Notes: generated by a model not told the origin, from the letters alone. A stretch of 20,473 nt of DNA from Eubacteriales bacterium (GCA_030529125.1 JAUMXP010000007.1:1-20473), one strand, 5' to 3'; positions 1-8,288 are shown, counted from the stretch's first letter. Made by a program: numbers and translations.

Positions 1-29
1 AATCTGCCCTTGATATCTGTTGAATTTAG

Positions 30-87
30 TTCAAGTCCTCCCCGAAAGCCGTTTTTGGCTTAGGATATCTATTGAGTTTCACTTGAA
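30..87. repeat. Imperfect inverted-repeat cluster at the left edge
   Basis: Three nested complementary segments can be seen: 30-36 with 81-87 (TTCAAGT/ACTTGAA), 36-39 with 62-65 (TCCT/AGGA), and 46-50 with 57-61 (AAGCC/GGCTT, loop of six). In addition, GATATCT followed by a TTGA-containing stretch occurs at 12 and again at 64, about 52 bases apart. There is no U-tract after the inner hairpin, so it is not a clear terminator. The function is unknown, and whatever lies to its left is outside the window. Confidence 0.35.
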
Positions 88-94
88 AAAATGG

Positions 95-130
95 GATAAA
101 AAAATCCAGTAACCGTTGTGGTTACTGGAT
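95..130 (-). terminator. Intrinsic terminator of the tRNA-fMet gene
   Basis: An 11-bp perfect stem (104-114 with 120-130, loop 115-119) is followed on the minus strand by a run of seven U (positions 98-104 on the plus strand, partly in the stem). It lies about 35 bases downstream of the tRNA 3' end, which fits termination of a single-tRNA transcript. Confidence 0.85.
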
Positions 131-164
131 TTCTTGCGCCGATATCTAAATCGGTTCGCATTGT

Positions 165-241
<77 letters not shown>

Positions 242-266
242 ATATATGCTTTCTGTCAGCCACATT

Positions 267-295
267 ATATTATCACTAAACTCATCATTTGTCAA
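267..295 (-). promoter_or_regulatory. Sigma-A promoter of tRNA-fMet
   Basis: On the minus strand, a consensus TTGACA (290-295) and TAATAT (267-272) are separated by exactly 17 bases. The predicted start of transcription is near 260, about 20 bases before the mature tRNA 5' end. Confidence 0.88.
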
Positions 296-356
296 GCCTT
301 CAGTGGCATAAAGCTGAAAATAGGTGAAAATACATAGGTCTTATATAACTATTATA

Positions 357-384
357 TTGCAATTTTTGGCTTTTATGCTATAAT
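357..384 (+). promoter_or_regulatory. Sigma-A extended -10 promoter of metG
   Basis: TTGCAA (357-362), a 16-base spacer, then TGC followed by perfect TATAAT (379-384), i.e. an extended -10 element. Transcription would start near 391. This leaves a leader of only about 30 bases before the metG start, too short for a T-box or riboswitch. Confidence 0.85.
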
Positions 385-422
385 TACTTAGTATATTAAA
401 TTTTTATCAAGGAGTGACGATT

Positions 423-2372
423 ATGTGTGAGAAAAAGCCATTTTACATCACAACACCGATTTACTATCCGTCAGGAAATCCACATATAGGCCACTGCTAT
501 ACAACAGTAGCCTGCGATTCTATCGCTAGATACAAGCGAATGCAGGGCTACGATGTTATGTTTTTGACAGGTACTGATGAGCACGGTCAGAAAATCGAAC
601 AGAAAGCCGCTGATAAAGGAATTACTCCTAAAGCTTATGTTGATGAAATCGTCGAGATTTTCAAGAAGCTCTGGGATTATATGAATATCGACTACGACAG
701 ATATATCCGTACAACAGACGATTACCACGTAGAGTCTGTACAGAAGATTTTTAAGGCTCTTTACGATAAGGGTTATATCTACAAGGGTGAGTACAGCGGC
801 AAGTACTGTACTCCATGCGAGAGCTTCTGGACTGATAGCCAGCTTGTTGACGGCAAATGTCCTGAATGTGGCAGAGATGTTATCGAAGCTAAGGAAGAAG
901 CGTATTTCTTCAGGATGTCTGATTTTGCGCAACGTATCGAAAAGCTCTTAACAGAAACTGATTTCTTACAACCTAAAACCAGAGCTGTTGAACTTGTAAA
1001 CAACTTCATTAAACCAGGTCTTGAGGACCTCTGCGTATCACGTACAAGCTTTACATGGGGTGTTCCTGTTACATTTGATGAGAAGCACGTTGTATATGTA
1101 TGGATCGATGCTCTTTCTAATTACATTACAGCGCTTGGCTATGAGAACAACGCATACAGCGATTTTAATAAGTACTGGCCTGCAGATACCCATATGGTAG
1201 CTAAAGATATTATGCGTTTCCACGCTATCATCTGGCCTGCTATGCTTATGGCGCTTGAGCTTCCACTTCCTAAGCACTTGGCTGTTCACGGTTGGATTAC
1301 ATTCAACGGCCAGAAGATGAGTAAATCTTTAGGCAACGTTGTTGATCCATTTGTACTTGGTGAGCGCTACGGGGCTGATGCTATCCGTTACCACATCTTA
1401 CGCGAGATGGCACTCGGTGCTGACAGCTCTTTCTCTAACGAGATTATGATCAACCGCATCAACTCAGATTTAGCTAACGGTTTAGGTAACCTTGTGTCAC
1501 GTACTGTCGCTATGATTGACAAGTATTTCGGTGGCACACTACCTTTTGAGCGTGAAGCTGGAGAGTTCGATGATGACCTTATGAACACTGCTCTTACACT
1601 GAAAGCAACTGTTGATGACTATATTGAGAAGACTCAGATTAATAACGCTCTTGCTGAAATATTCAAGGTAGTTTCACGTGCTAACAAGTATATCGACGAA
1701 ACTACACCTTGGGTGCTCGGCAAAGACGAGTCAAAGAAAGCTCGTTTAGCTACTGTACTTTACAATCTTTTAGAGAGCATTCGTGTTGCATCAACACTTC
1801 TCTCTGCGTTTATGCCAACAACTATGCCAAAAGTTTTTGAGCAGATTGGCGCAACTGATTACGCTACTTATGAGTATGCTGATAAGTGGAATGTTCTGCC
1901 ACTTGATACTACAGTCGCTAGAGGCGAAGTTTTATTCCCTAGAATCGACGTAGATAAAGAAATCGAAGAGCTCAACGCTATCATTCAGAAGAATGTTGAG
2001 AAAGCTCAGGCTGAGGAACAGAAATCCGAAAAGAAAATCGAAGGTTTAGCTCAGATTGGTATCGATGATTTCTGCAAGGTAGAGTTGAGAGTTGCACAGA
2101 TCAAAGAATGCGAAAAGGTCAAGAAGTCTAAGAAGCTCTTAAAACTCACACTGCTTGACGGTGAAGGTGAGCGTACTGTCGCTTCTGGTATTGCAAACTA
2201 CTATGAACCTGAAGAACTCATAGGCAAGAAGGTCATCTTAGTTGCTAACTTAAAGCCTGCTACATTGTGCAAGGTTGAGAGCCACGGTATGATTCTGGCT
2301 GCATCTATGGGCGAGGATGTAAACGTAATCTTCGTTGACGATTCTGTAGAAGTTGGTAGCCGTATCAGCTGA
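423..2372 (+). CDS. metG: Methionyl-tRNA synthetase
   Basis: Class I aminoacyl-tRNA synthetase that charges tRNA-Met and tRNA-fMet in the cytoplasm. The 649-residue protein has the HIGH motif at residues 21-24, a zinc-knob cysteine set (C129, C132, C146, C149), KMSKS at 298-302, an alpha-helical anticodon-binding domain, a charged linker, and a C-terminal tRNA-binding (Trbp111/EMAP-II-like) domain from about residue 540 to the end. Length and order match the dimeric Bacillus/Clostridium type. The start chosen is ATG 423, with AAGGAG at 409-414 about 8 bases upstream. An in-frame GTG at 414 overlaps that ribosome site and is unlikely to be used. tatD follows 59 bases later, a common pairing in Firmicutes. 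The divergent neighbour is the initiator tRNA. Confidence 0.97.
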   Translation: MCEKKPFYITTPIYYPSGNPHIGHCYTTVACDSIARYKRMQGYDVMFLTGTDEHGQKIEQKAADKGITPKAYVDEIVEIFKKLWDYMNIDYDRYIRTTDDYHVESVQKIFKALYDKGYIYKGEYSGKYCTPCESFWTDSQLVDGKCPECGRDVIEAKEEAYFFRMSDFAQRIEKLLTETDFLQPKTRAVELVNNFIKPGLEDLCVSRTSFTWGVPVTFDEKHVVYVWIDALSNYITALGYENNAYSDFNKYWPADTHMVAKDIMRFHAIIWPAMLMALELPLPKHLAVHGWITFNGQKMSKSLGNVVDPFVLGERYGADAIRYHILREMALGADSSFSNEIMINRINSDLANGLGNLVSRTVAMIDKYFGGTLPFEREAGEFDDDLMNTALTLKATVDDYIEKTQINNALAEIFKVVSRANKYIDETTPWVLGKDESKKARLATVLYNLLESIRVASTLLSAFMPTTMPKVFEQIGATDYATYEYADKWNVLPLDTTVARGEVLFPRIDVDKEIEELNAIIQKNVEKAQAEEQKSEKKIEGLAQIGIDDFCKVELRVAQIKECEKVKKSKKLLKLTLLDGEGERTVASGIANYYEPEELIGKKVILVANLKPATLCKVESHGMILAASMGEDVNVIFVDDSVEVGSRIS

Positions 2373-2390
2373 TATATCAATGTTTAGAAT

Positions 2391-2415
2391 AAGGGGCGGT
2401 TTATCCGTCCCTTTC
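2391..2415 (+). terminator. Weak hairpin in the metG-tatD gap
   Basis: A 9-bp stem with one G-U pair (2391-2399 with 2405-2413, loop TTTAT) is followed by only a short pyrimidine run (TTCTC). It may partly attenuate transcription between metG and tatD rather than stop it. No separate tatD promoter is obvious. Confidence 0.45.
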
Positions 2416-2431
2416 TCATATAGGTGAATTT

Positions 2432-3193
2432 ATGGATAATATTTTTGATGCCCACGCGCATTATGACGATGATTGGTTCGATGAAGATAGGGAAGAGCTC
2501 CTGAGCACTTTGCCTCAAAAGGGCGTTAGTGGTGTAGTTAATGCCGCGGTTGATTTACGTACCGCAGAGATTGCAAGAAGCTTTGCTGAAAAATACGAGT
2601 ATATGTATTTTACTGTCGGCTTTCATCCTGAAAATCTAGATGATATGCCGAGCGATTATCTTGAGCAGATTAAAGAAATGCTCAAGCACGAAAAGGCGGT
2701 AGCTTTAGGTGAAATCGGACTTGACTATCACTGGGATATTGAAAAAGAATTACAGCACAGAGTGTTTGAAGAACAACTCAAACTAGCTAAAGAACTCGAT
2801 GTACCTGTTGTTATCCACGACAGAGAGGCTCATGGAGACGTGATGCAGTATCTTAGAAAGTATCAGCCAAAGGGACTTATGCACTGCTTTTCGGGTAGTG
2901 TCGAAATGCTCAAAGAAGTGCTCAAACTCGGGCTTAGTATTTCTCTTGGCGGTACTGTCACGTTCAAAAACGCCAGAGTGCCAGTTGAAGTAGCAGAGTT
3001 TGTTCCGCTTGACAGGTTACTACTCGAAACTGACGCTCCGTATCTGTCACCGGTGCCAAATAGAGGTAAGCGCAACGACAGCTCAAACATAATCTACACA
3101 GCGACAAAAATCGCTGAAATCAAGGGTGTGAGCGTTCAACAGCTACTTGATATAACAGCAGAAAACGCGAAGAGATTATACGAAATAGAATAA
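2432..3193 (+). CDS. tatD: TatD-family metal-dependent DNase
   Basis: A 253-residue TIM-barrel metallohydrolase of the TatD/YcfH family, which acts as a deoxyribonuclease and has been linked to DNA repair and quality control. Family metal ligands are visible in order: HxH at residues 8 and 10, a glutamate in the LGEIGLDY block (E94), H129 in VVIHDRE, H151 in MHCFSG, and D201 in ETDAPYL. Length is normal for the family. An AGGTG ribosome site precedes the ATG. It lies just after metG in the same direction and is probably partly co-transcribed with it; this pairing is typical of Firmicutes and does not imply a direct role in translation. A strong terminator follows. Confidence 0.93.
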   Translation: MDNIFDAHAHYDDDWFDEDREELLSTLPQKGVSGVVNAAVDLRTAEIARSFAEKYEYMYFTVGFHPENLDDMPSDYLEQIKEMLKHEKAVALGEIGLDYHWDIEKELQHRVFEEQLKLAKELDVPVVIHDREAHGDVMQYLRKYQPKGLMHCFSGSVEMLKEVLKLGLSISLGGTVTFKNARVPVEVAEFVPLDRLLLETDAPYLSPVPNRGKRNDSSNIIYTATKIAEIKGVSVQQLLDITAENAKRLYEIE

Positions 3194-3202
3194 GCTACAA
3201 AT

Positions 3203-3236
3203 AAAAAACCGACCGTGACTTACGGTCGGTTTTGTT
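3203..3236. terminator. Bidirectional terminator between tatD and the exonuclease III gene
   Basis: A 12-bp stem (3205-3216 with 3222-3233) has an A-run on the left and a T-rich stretch on the right, so it can end transcripts from both sides. It sits between the convergent tatD (plus) and exodeoxyribonuclease III (minus) genes. Confidence 0.85.
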
Positions 3237-3239
3237 GTT

Positions 3240-3995
3240 CTAAATATTAATATCAAGCTCCACAGGACAGTGGTCAGAGCCGTAGATGTCACAGTGGATT
3301 TTAGCGTCGTTGATTTTATCATTGAGTCTTTCGCTGCAGATAAAGTAGTCAATTCTCCATCCCGAGTTCTTCTCGCGTGCATAAAAACGATACGACCACC
3401 ATGAGTATATCTGCTCCATATCAGGGTACAGATAACGGAAAGTGTCGGTAAAACCGCTCTCGAGCACTGCTGTCATCTTGCCACGTTCTTCATCAGTGAA
3501 GCCCGGATTCTTGCGGTTTGTTTTAGGATTTTTCAGGTCGATTTCTTTGTGCGCTACGTTTAAGTCACCGCAGTAGATAACTGGCTTTATCTCGTCAAGC
3601 TGTTTGATATAGGAGAGAAAATCATCCTCCCATTTCATGCGGTACTCGAGTCGTTTCAGTCCGTCCTGAGCATTAGGAGTATACACTGTGATGAAGTAAA
3701 AGTCATCAAACTCAAGCGTGATAACTCTACCCTCGTGGTCGTGTTCTTCGATACCTAAGCCATAGGTGACAGACAGTGGTTCTTTTTTAGTGAAAATCGC
3801 AGTGCCTGAGTATCCTTTTTTCTCTGCGTAGTTCCAGTAGCTGTGGTAACCCTCAGGACAAAAGTCAATCTGACCCTCCTGCAGTTTTGTTTCCTGCAGG
3901 CAGAAGATATCAGCGTCGAGCGTATTGAAAGTATCCATGAAGCCTTTGTTCATAATCGCACGTAGGCCGTTAACGTTAAAAGATATAAATCTCAT
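3240..3995 (-). CDS. exoA: Exodeoxyribonuclease III / AP endonuclease
   Basis: A 251-residue endonuclease/exonuclease/phosphatase-fold enzyme that cleaves DNA at abasic sites and removes 3' blocks in base-excision repair. Visible motifs: N7 in the SFNVNGLRA start, E35 in LQETK, YTPNAQ, the GDLNVAH block, the conserved ENPKTNRKNPGFTDEER-like segment, GWRIDYF, and the terminal GSDHCPV with D241 and H242 as the catalytic Asp/His pair. The length is that of Bacillus ExoA. AAGAGGT precedes the ATG. It is the last gene of a five-gene minus-strand unit, 9 bases after murF, and ends at a bidirectional terminator. Its presence behind cell-wall genes looks like convenience of co-expression rather than shared pathway. 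Confidence 0.95.
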   Translation of the reverse strand: MRFISFNVNGLRAIMNKGFMDTFNTLDADIFCLQETKLQEGQIDFCPEGYHSYWNYAEKKGYSGTAIFTKKEPLSVTYGLGIEEHDHEGRVITLEFDDFYFITVYTPNAQDGLKRLEYRMKWEDDFLSYIKQLDEIKPVIYCGDLNVAHKEIDLKNPKTNRKNPGFTDEERGKMTAVLESGFTDTFRYLYPDMEQIYSWWSYRFYAREKNSGWRIDYFICSERLNDKINDAKIHCDIYGSDHCPVELDINI

Positions 3996-4004
3996 ATTTA
4001 CCTC

Positions 4005-5354
4005 TTATTCAAAGTGAGAATTAAGCTCATTTACAATTTTATCAAAGTGCATGCTGTGGCTTGCCTTGACCAGTACAGTGTCACCCTTTTGTATGATGTC
4101 TGCGATGTGAGCTGTGCACTCATCAACAGTTGAGTAGTAGTATCCTTTGCTCTTCGCACCATCAAAAAGATGTTTTGCAAGTTCTCCGACTGCGACAACC
4201 TCGTCGATGCCTGTGTCATAGATAAACTGTCCTGTTTCAAAATGCAGTTTGTTTTCGTTTGTACCGAGCTCTTTCATATCGCCGATGATAGCGACTTTTC
4301 TGCCCGTAAATTTAGCTAGCGAGCTGACCGACGCTCTAACTGACGTAGGGTTAGCGTTGTAGCAGTCGTCGATGATAGTGATGTCGTTTTTGCGGATGAC
4401 ATTACTGCGTGAGCCTACAGTTTTGTAGTTTTCAACTCCACACTTTATTTGCTCAGGCGTCATACCCAGGCTTTCGCCGATAGCAGCCGCACACAGCGCG
4501 TTTGCGACCATGTGGCTTTCAACGGATGGTACAGTGCATTCTATAACTGAGTTTTTGAGATACAGCTTGCACGCTATACCGGTGAATAGGTCTGTTTCAA
4601 TAATTTCGGCCTTGTATTCATTTCTGCTGTCAAAGCCGTAGAAGCTTGTTTTGATACCATTGTGTTCTTTGACAGTGTAGAGCTTTTCGTCATCACCGCA
4701 GAAGAACATTTTGCCGTCAGGGTTTAAAAACTCAAGCATCTCAGTTTTTGCTTTGAGCACTCCGTCCAGGTCAATCAGGTTTTCTAAGTGGCAGTAGCCG
4801 ATGTTGGTGATAACAGATATGTCAGGGCGCACGATGGTTGCAAGTCTGGTCATCTCAGTAAAGCCCGAGATACCCATCTCGATAACTGCGATTTCGTGGT
4901 CTTCTTCGAGCTTGAAGATAGTCAGCGGAACACCGAGCTCGTTGTTGAAGTTGCCCTGTGTTTTGTGAACATTAAACTTCTGTGACAGTACCGAGCTTAT
5001 CATCTCTTTAGTCGAAGTCTTACCTACTGAGCCTGTAATTGAGATGAACGGAATAGTGAAAAGCGAGCGGTAGTACTCAGCGATTTTCTTCAGCGCTACT
5101 AATGTTGAGTCAACTAAAATATAGTTGCACTCACACTGGGGCTTTTCTTCAACCAATGCGCACACTGCACCTGCATCTATGCACTGTGGGATGAATGTAT
5201 GGCCGTCAACTCGTTCGCCTTTGATAGCGGCAAACATAGTACCGTCTTTTACCTGACGGCTGTCGGTAACTATAGATGTGACCAGTATATTTTCATCACC
5301 GAAAAGCTGACCGCTGCAGCTTTTTGCAATTTCTTTTAGTGTAATAGGTTTCAT
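4005..5354 (-). CDS. murF: UDP-MurNAc-tripeptide:D-Ala-D-Ala ligase
   Basis: Cytoplasmic Mur ligase that adds the D-Ala-D-Ala dipeptide to UDP-MurNAc-tripeptide, the last cytoplasmic step in making the peptidoglycan pentapeptide. The 449-residue protein shows the MurF order: N-terminal uridine-binding domain with TDSRQVKDG, a central ATPase domain with the P-loop TGSVGKTSTKE near residues 107-117, the HLENL block and DDCYNANPTS, and a C-terminal Rossmann-like domain with GDMKELG. ATG is preceded by a weak GGTGAT ribosome site. It follows ddl, which makes its dipeptide substrate, so the two form a functional pair. The 60-base ddl-murF gap contains a palindromic repeat, and the exonuclease gene starts 9 bases after murF ends. 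Confidence 0.96.
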   Translation of the reverse strand: MKPITLKEIAKSCSGQLFGDENILVTSIVTDSRQVKDGTMFAAIKGERVDGHTFIPQCIDAGAVCALVEEKPQCECNYILVDSTLVALKKIAEYYRSLFTIPFISITGSVGKTSTKEMISSVLSQKFNVHKTQGNFNNELGVPLTIFKLEEDHEIAVIEMGISGFTEMTRLATIVRPDISVITNIGYCHLENLIDLDGVLKAKTEMLEFLNPDGKMFFCGDDEKLYTVKEHNGIKTSFYGFDSRNEYKAEIIETDLFTGIACKLYLKNSVIECTVPSVESHMVANALCAAAIGESLGMTPEQIKCGVENYKTVGSRSNVIRKNDITIIDDCYNANPTSVRASVSSLAKFTGRKVAIIGDMKELGTNENKLHFETGQFIYDTGIDEVVAVGELAKHLFDGAKSKGYYYSTVDECTAHIADIIQKGDTVLVKASHSMHFDKIVNELNSHFE

Positions 5355-5370
5355 AATATCACCAATTATT

Positions 5371-5395
5371 ATTGTAGGGGCGACCAGTGGTCGTC
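5371..5395. repeat. Short dispersed palindromic repeat between ddl and murF
   Basis: ATTGTAGGGGC is followed by the palindrome GACCAGTGGTC (5382-5392). The first 11 bases recur exactly at 8665-8675, and the palindrome core is nearly the same as the terminator stem at 12149-12169. It has no U-tract in the operon direction, so it probably forms a hairpin within the mRNA without ending transcription. Confidence 0.6.
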
Positions 5396-5414
5396 TGAGT
5401 GTGAAACACCAAAT

Positions 5415-6470
5415 TTAGTTATACTTTTTCAGTGAAAGCTCAACGATTTTTTCACAAAGCTCAGGGAATTCCATTCCGTCAGCCTTGGCTTCCTGTGGGA
5501 GTAAGCTCATTGGTGTCATACCCGGTAGTGTGTTTGCTTCCAAGCAGTAGATTCTGCCGTCGGTTTCATCGAGTAAAAAGTCGATTCTAGCGTAGCTCTC
5601 TAAGTGCAACTCGTCAAAAGCGTGGAGTGCTTCGTTCTGGAGCAGTTTTGTAGTAGCTTCGTCTAAGTCTGCAGGACAGATTTCCTCTGTGTTGCCTGCC
5701 TGATATTTGTTAACATAGTCGTAAAAACCGGTCTTAGGGATAATCTCAATGATAGGCAGTGCTTTGTCACCTAATACACCGATAGAAAATTCTCTGCCCT
5801 TGATGTATTGCTCAACGAGCACCTGACCTTCGTATTTAAACGCATCAATCATAGCTTTCTCAAAGTCATCTTTAGTCTGTACGATTGATACACCTACTGA
5901 GCTACCTGCTGAGCAAGGCTTAACAACACACGGGAAGTCAGTCCAACTATCAAGCTCGCCGTTGTGCAAAGCGTCTTTATGATACAGCTTAGACATAGGA
6001 GTAGGCACGTCAGAGTGTAAGAACACAGCCTTTGTAACTCCCTTATCCATAGCAACAGCAGAGCCTAAGTATCCTGCACCTGTGTATTTTATGCCGAGCA
6101 TATCAAGTGCTGCCTGAAGCTGACCGTTTTCGCCCATACCGCCATGAAGCGCCAGAAAGCAGATGTCAGCCTTTCTACATATATCGATAACATTCTCGCC
6201 AAAAATCGAGTCTGATTTATCTTTTCTCATAGCTTTGATGTCTTCAAGCTGAGGAATCTCTTTTGAAACACCTGTGATAGCTTTTGTGAAATCGTATCCG
6301 TTTTCAAAGAGACTATCTATGCTATCTATTTTTTCTTCGATACCCATGAACACATCGAGCAGTATAGCCTTGTGACCTTTATCTCTGAGTGCTTTATACA
6401 CCTGCTTACCAGATGTGATAGACACATCGCGCTCAGTGCTAAGTCCACCTGCGAGTACAACAATTTTCAT
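5415..6470 (-). CDS. ddl: D-alanine--D-alanine ligase
   Basis: ATP-grasp ligase that joins two D-alanines for the peptidoglycan stem peptide, in the cytoplasm. The 351-residue protein has the N-terminal LAGGLSTERDVS block (E13 corresponds to the conserved substrate-binding glutamate), LHGGMGENG near 109-116, the SAVAMDK segment leading into the ATP-grasp domain, CSAGSSVGVS, and the metal-binding LEANTLPGMTPMS near 310-322 (E311, N313). The length is usual. It is the third gene of the operon, 12 bases after the YjbQ-family gene, with AAGAGGT before its ATG. The product feeds directly into murF downstream. Which D-Ala/D-Ala or D-Ala/D-Lac specificity applies cannot be settled by eye. Confidence 0.96.
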   Translation of the reverse strand: MKIVVLAGGLSTERDVSITSGKQVYKALRDKGHKAILLDVFMGIEEKIDSIDSLFENGYDFTKAITGVSKEIPQLEDIKAMRKDKSDSIFGENVIDICRKADICFLALHGGMGENGQLQAALDMLGIKYTGAGYLGSAVAMDKGVTKAVFLHSDVPTPMSKLYHKDALHNGELDSWTDFPCVVKPCSAGSSVGVSIVQTKDDFEKAMIDAFKYEGQVLVEQYIKGREFSIGVLGDKALPIIEIIPKTGFYDYVNKYQAGNTEEICPADLDEATTKLLQNEALHAFDELHLESYARIDFLLDETDGRIYCLEANTLPGMTPMSLLPQEAKADGMEFPELCEKIVELSLKKYN

Positions 6471-6482
6471 ATATAATACCTC

Positions 6483-6899
6483 TTATTCTCCGATGATTTT
6501 GATGAGAGCGTGTTTGTTTCTTTTTCCGTCGAGTTCGTAGTAGAAAATCTGCTCCCATGTGCCGAAATCAAGCTGTCCGTCAGTTATAGCGCAGACAACC
6601 TCACGTCCCATGATGGTGCGCTTTAAGTGAGCGTCTGCGTTGTCCTCGAAGCCATTGTGGGCATATTGGTTGTATGGCTTTTCTGGTGCTAGCTTTTCAA
6701 GCCAACGCTCGTAATCAGAATGCAAGCCGCCCTCGTCATCATTGATGAAAACAGACGCAGTGATATTCATAGCGTTTACAAGTACTAAGCCTTCTTTGAT
6801 ACCGCTCTCATCAATAGCTTTCTGTACATCATGAGTGATGTTTACTATCTTTCTGCGCTGTGGGATATTGAACCACAGCTCTTTTCTGTAACTTTTCAT
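6483..6899 (-). CDS. YjbQ/UPF0047-family protein
   Basis: A 138-residue single-domain protein of the YjbQ (UPF0047) family, often labelled secondary thiamine-phosphate synthase because of weak side activity; the true role is not established. Family features are visible: TxxVQxAIxESGIKEG near the start, an NxTASVxxND block, HSDY (a conserved histidine) about the middle, NADAHLKRTIMG with a second histidine, and the ending LDFGTWEQIFYYELDG. Length is typical. It starts 9 bases after the tautomerase gene ends (AAGAGGC ribosome site) and is followed 12 bases later by ddl, so it is clearly co-transcribed. No link to cell-wall synthesis is known to me. Confidence 0.9.
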   Translation of the reverse strand: MKSYRKELWFNIPQRRKIVNITHDVQKAIDESGIKEGLVLVNAMNITASVFINDDEGGLHSDYERWLEKLAPEKPYNQYAHNGFEDNADAHLKRTIMGREVVCAITDGQLDFGTWEQIFYYELDGKRNKHALIKIIGE

Positions 6900-6908
6900 A
6901 TCTGCCTC

Positions 6909-7250
6909 TTAAAATACAAAGGAGTCATAGCCCCAGTATTCTATCTCTTCAAATTTTACGTAGACACGGTTACTTGGAATACCGAGTTCTTCAGTTGCAA
7001 GTTCGCACAAAGCCGCAGTGAGTTTCTCGTAATTAGCTTTAGTTGATTTTCCGAGCAGTTTAACCTCGAAGTACGCAGACTCATCGTCTTTGTTGCCTTT
7101 GAAATAGAGTTTGCAGTCGCCTTGAATCTGTACCATAAGGTAGGCTTCGCTTTTACCAATCAGGGTGATAGCTTCTCCTAGTTTTGTCTTAATGTTTTCC
7201 TCCTGCACTTCATTTACAGGTGTTGAAAATCTAGCATCGATAAATGGCAT
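6909..7250 (-). CDS. MIF/D-dopachrome tautomerase-family protein
   Basis: A 113-residue member of the tautomerase superfamily that resembles macrophage migration inhibitory factor (MIF) over its full length. In this family the initiator Met is removed and Pro1 acts as catalytic base for keto-enol tautomerisation, e.g. of phenylpyruvate. Here the protein begins MPF, a lysine sits at the place of MIF Lys32 (residue 33 counting Met), and the RVYVKF segment keeps the Tyr95 equivalent (Y97) but has Lys where human MIF has Asn97. The CxxC redox motif of human MIF is absent. No signal peptide is seen, so it is predicted cytosolic. It is the first gene of the operon, with GGAGGG before the ATG and a near-perfect promoter. 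Confidence 0.85.
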   Translation of the reverse strand: MPFIDARFSTPVNEVQEENIKTKLGEAITLIGKSEAYLMVQIQGDCKLYFKGNKDDESAYFEVKLLGKSTKANYEKLTAALCELATEELGIPSNRVYVKFEEIEYWGYDSFVF

Positions 7251-7279
7251 ATTTATCCCTCCATAACATATATGGAATT

Positions 7280-7308
7280 ATTATAATACTATATGAGTAT
7301 TTTATCAA
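7280..7308 (-). promoter_or_regulatory. Sigma-A promoter of the five-gene tautomerase-to-exonuclease operon
   Basis: On the minus strand, TTGATA (7303-7308) and perfect TATAAT (7280-7285) lie 17 bases apart. The start of transcription would be near 7273, giving a leader of about 22 bases before the first ATG. No further promoter of this quality was seen inside the operon. Confidence 0.88.
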
Positions 7309-7310
7309 GC

Positions 7311-7347
7311 AAAAAAGAACTGCCGACTGTTATTAGTCGGCAATTCT
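7311..7347 (-). terminator. Terminator of the sigma/anti-sigma/dockerin operon
   Basis: An 8-bp perfect stem (7321-7328 with 7335-7342), extended by three more pairs after one mismatch, is followed on the minus strand by six U. It ends the transcript carrying the dockerin gene at 7398-8288. The stem arm shares ACTGCCGA with the terminator at 9881-9916 behind the other dockerin gene. Confidence 0.85.
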
Positions 7348-7397
7348 CTTTGGGGATTATGAATATTTAGTTGTGCAGATTCTGTCTGCGGACTATC

Positions 7398-8288
7398 TTA
7401 AGCAGGAGGTGGTAGTTGAAAATCGAACTGATATTCTTCCACAACGCTCATACCTAAATCGTTTTTGATTTCAACATACAGTGTGTAGTGGGTACAGTCT
7501 TCTAAAGGCTTTGATACGGTGAATGAGTTACTGCTTGAGAACTCTGTTTTTTCAACCAAAGTGCCAAAAGACTCAGGCGGATAAGCGCCTTTATACAATT
7601 CAAATTTGTATTCATATGGACCATATCCGTCACAAGCAACGGCTTCAAATGTTGTGTATGTGTCGTAAAAACCCAAATGATACACATTATTTACTACTAT
7701 CCAGCCTGATTCTACAGGGTCATTTACAGTGAGATATATACTCTCGCTTCTTGTTAATCCCGCTTTGCTTGTCACTATGAATGAGATTTTGTAAGTGCCT
7801 GTTTGTGCGAAAGTGTGCTTGTAAACGTTTTGTTCGCTCTTTTCTTGTTTTAAGTCTTCATCTACATAAAACTCATACATAAGAGGTCCCGGTCCACCAG
7901 ATGCAATAGCTCTGAAAGTAACCTCCTGACCTACTGTAGCAGTAGTTGAGTTGTAGTCAGCAACCAGTGCGTCAGTATACAAATCAATGTAACATTCGCG
8001 TCCTGCAGGGAAAACATCAATTAGCCCAGCGACCTTTTGTTGAATATAAGTAGCATCGATAATTGAAACCTTTTGGTCGGCGTTGACATCTGCTGCATAA
8101 AGCTCGGTGTCGTGTAAAGTATCAATATTTGCCACATGGCGTTGAACCGCTGTAGCATCAGTAATATCTATTCCGTCATAGCCTATTACATCGCCGAAAA
8201 CAAGTGGCGGAAGAGCTGCCGATACAGGAAGTAAAGTACAGGACAAAAGCATAATTACTATTATTGATATAGCTAATATTTTTTTCAT
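7398..8288 (-). CDS. Secreted protein: N-terminal dockerin plus Ig-like domains
   Basis: A 296-residue predicted secreted protein of unknown task. Residues 1-24 form a signal peptide (MKK, hydrophobic core, VSA before the cut). A type I dockerin-like pair follows at about 31-95: a shortened first repeat ending ITDATAVQRHVA, and a second complete one, ADVNADQKVSIIDATYIQQ, with calcium-ligand spacing. Two beta-rich Ig/PKD-like domains occupy about 108-190 and 195-292. There is no catalytic domain. A dockerin directly after the signal peptide is less common than a C-terminal one. It starts 21 bases after the reading frame of the broken anti-sigma gene ends, with AAGGAGG before the ATG, so it belongs to the sigma operon. 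It is a paralogue of the protein at 9951-10883 (shared layout and FPAG linker). Confidence 0.8.
   Translation of the reverse strand: MKKILAISIIVIMLLSCTLLPVSAALPPLVFGDVIGYDGIDITDATAVQRHVANIDTLHDTELYAADVNADQKVSIIDATYIQQKVAGLIDVFPAGRECYIDLYTDALVADYNSTTATVGQEVTFRAIASGGPGPLMYEFYVDEDLKQEKSEQNVYKHTFAQTGTYKISFIVTSKAGLTRSESIYLTVNDPVESGWIVVNNVYHLGFYDTYTTFEAVACDGYGPYEYKFELYKGAYPPESFGTLVEKTEFSSSNSFTVSKPLEDCTHYTLYVEIKNDLGMSVVEEYQFDFQLPPPA

Noticed and set aside
391..422. T-box or S-box leader before metG
   Set aside because: The promoter places the transcript start about 30 bases before the gene, leaving no room, and no T-box sequence is present.
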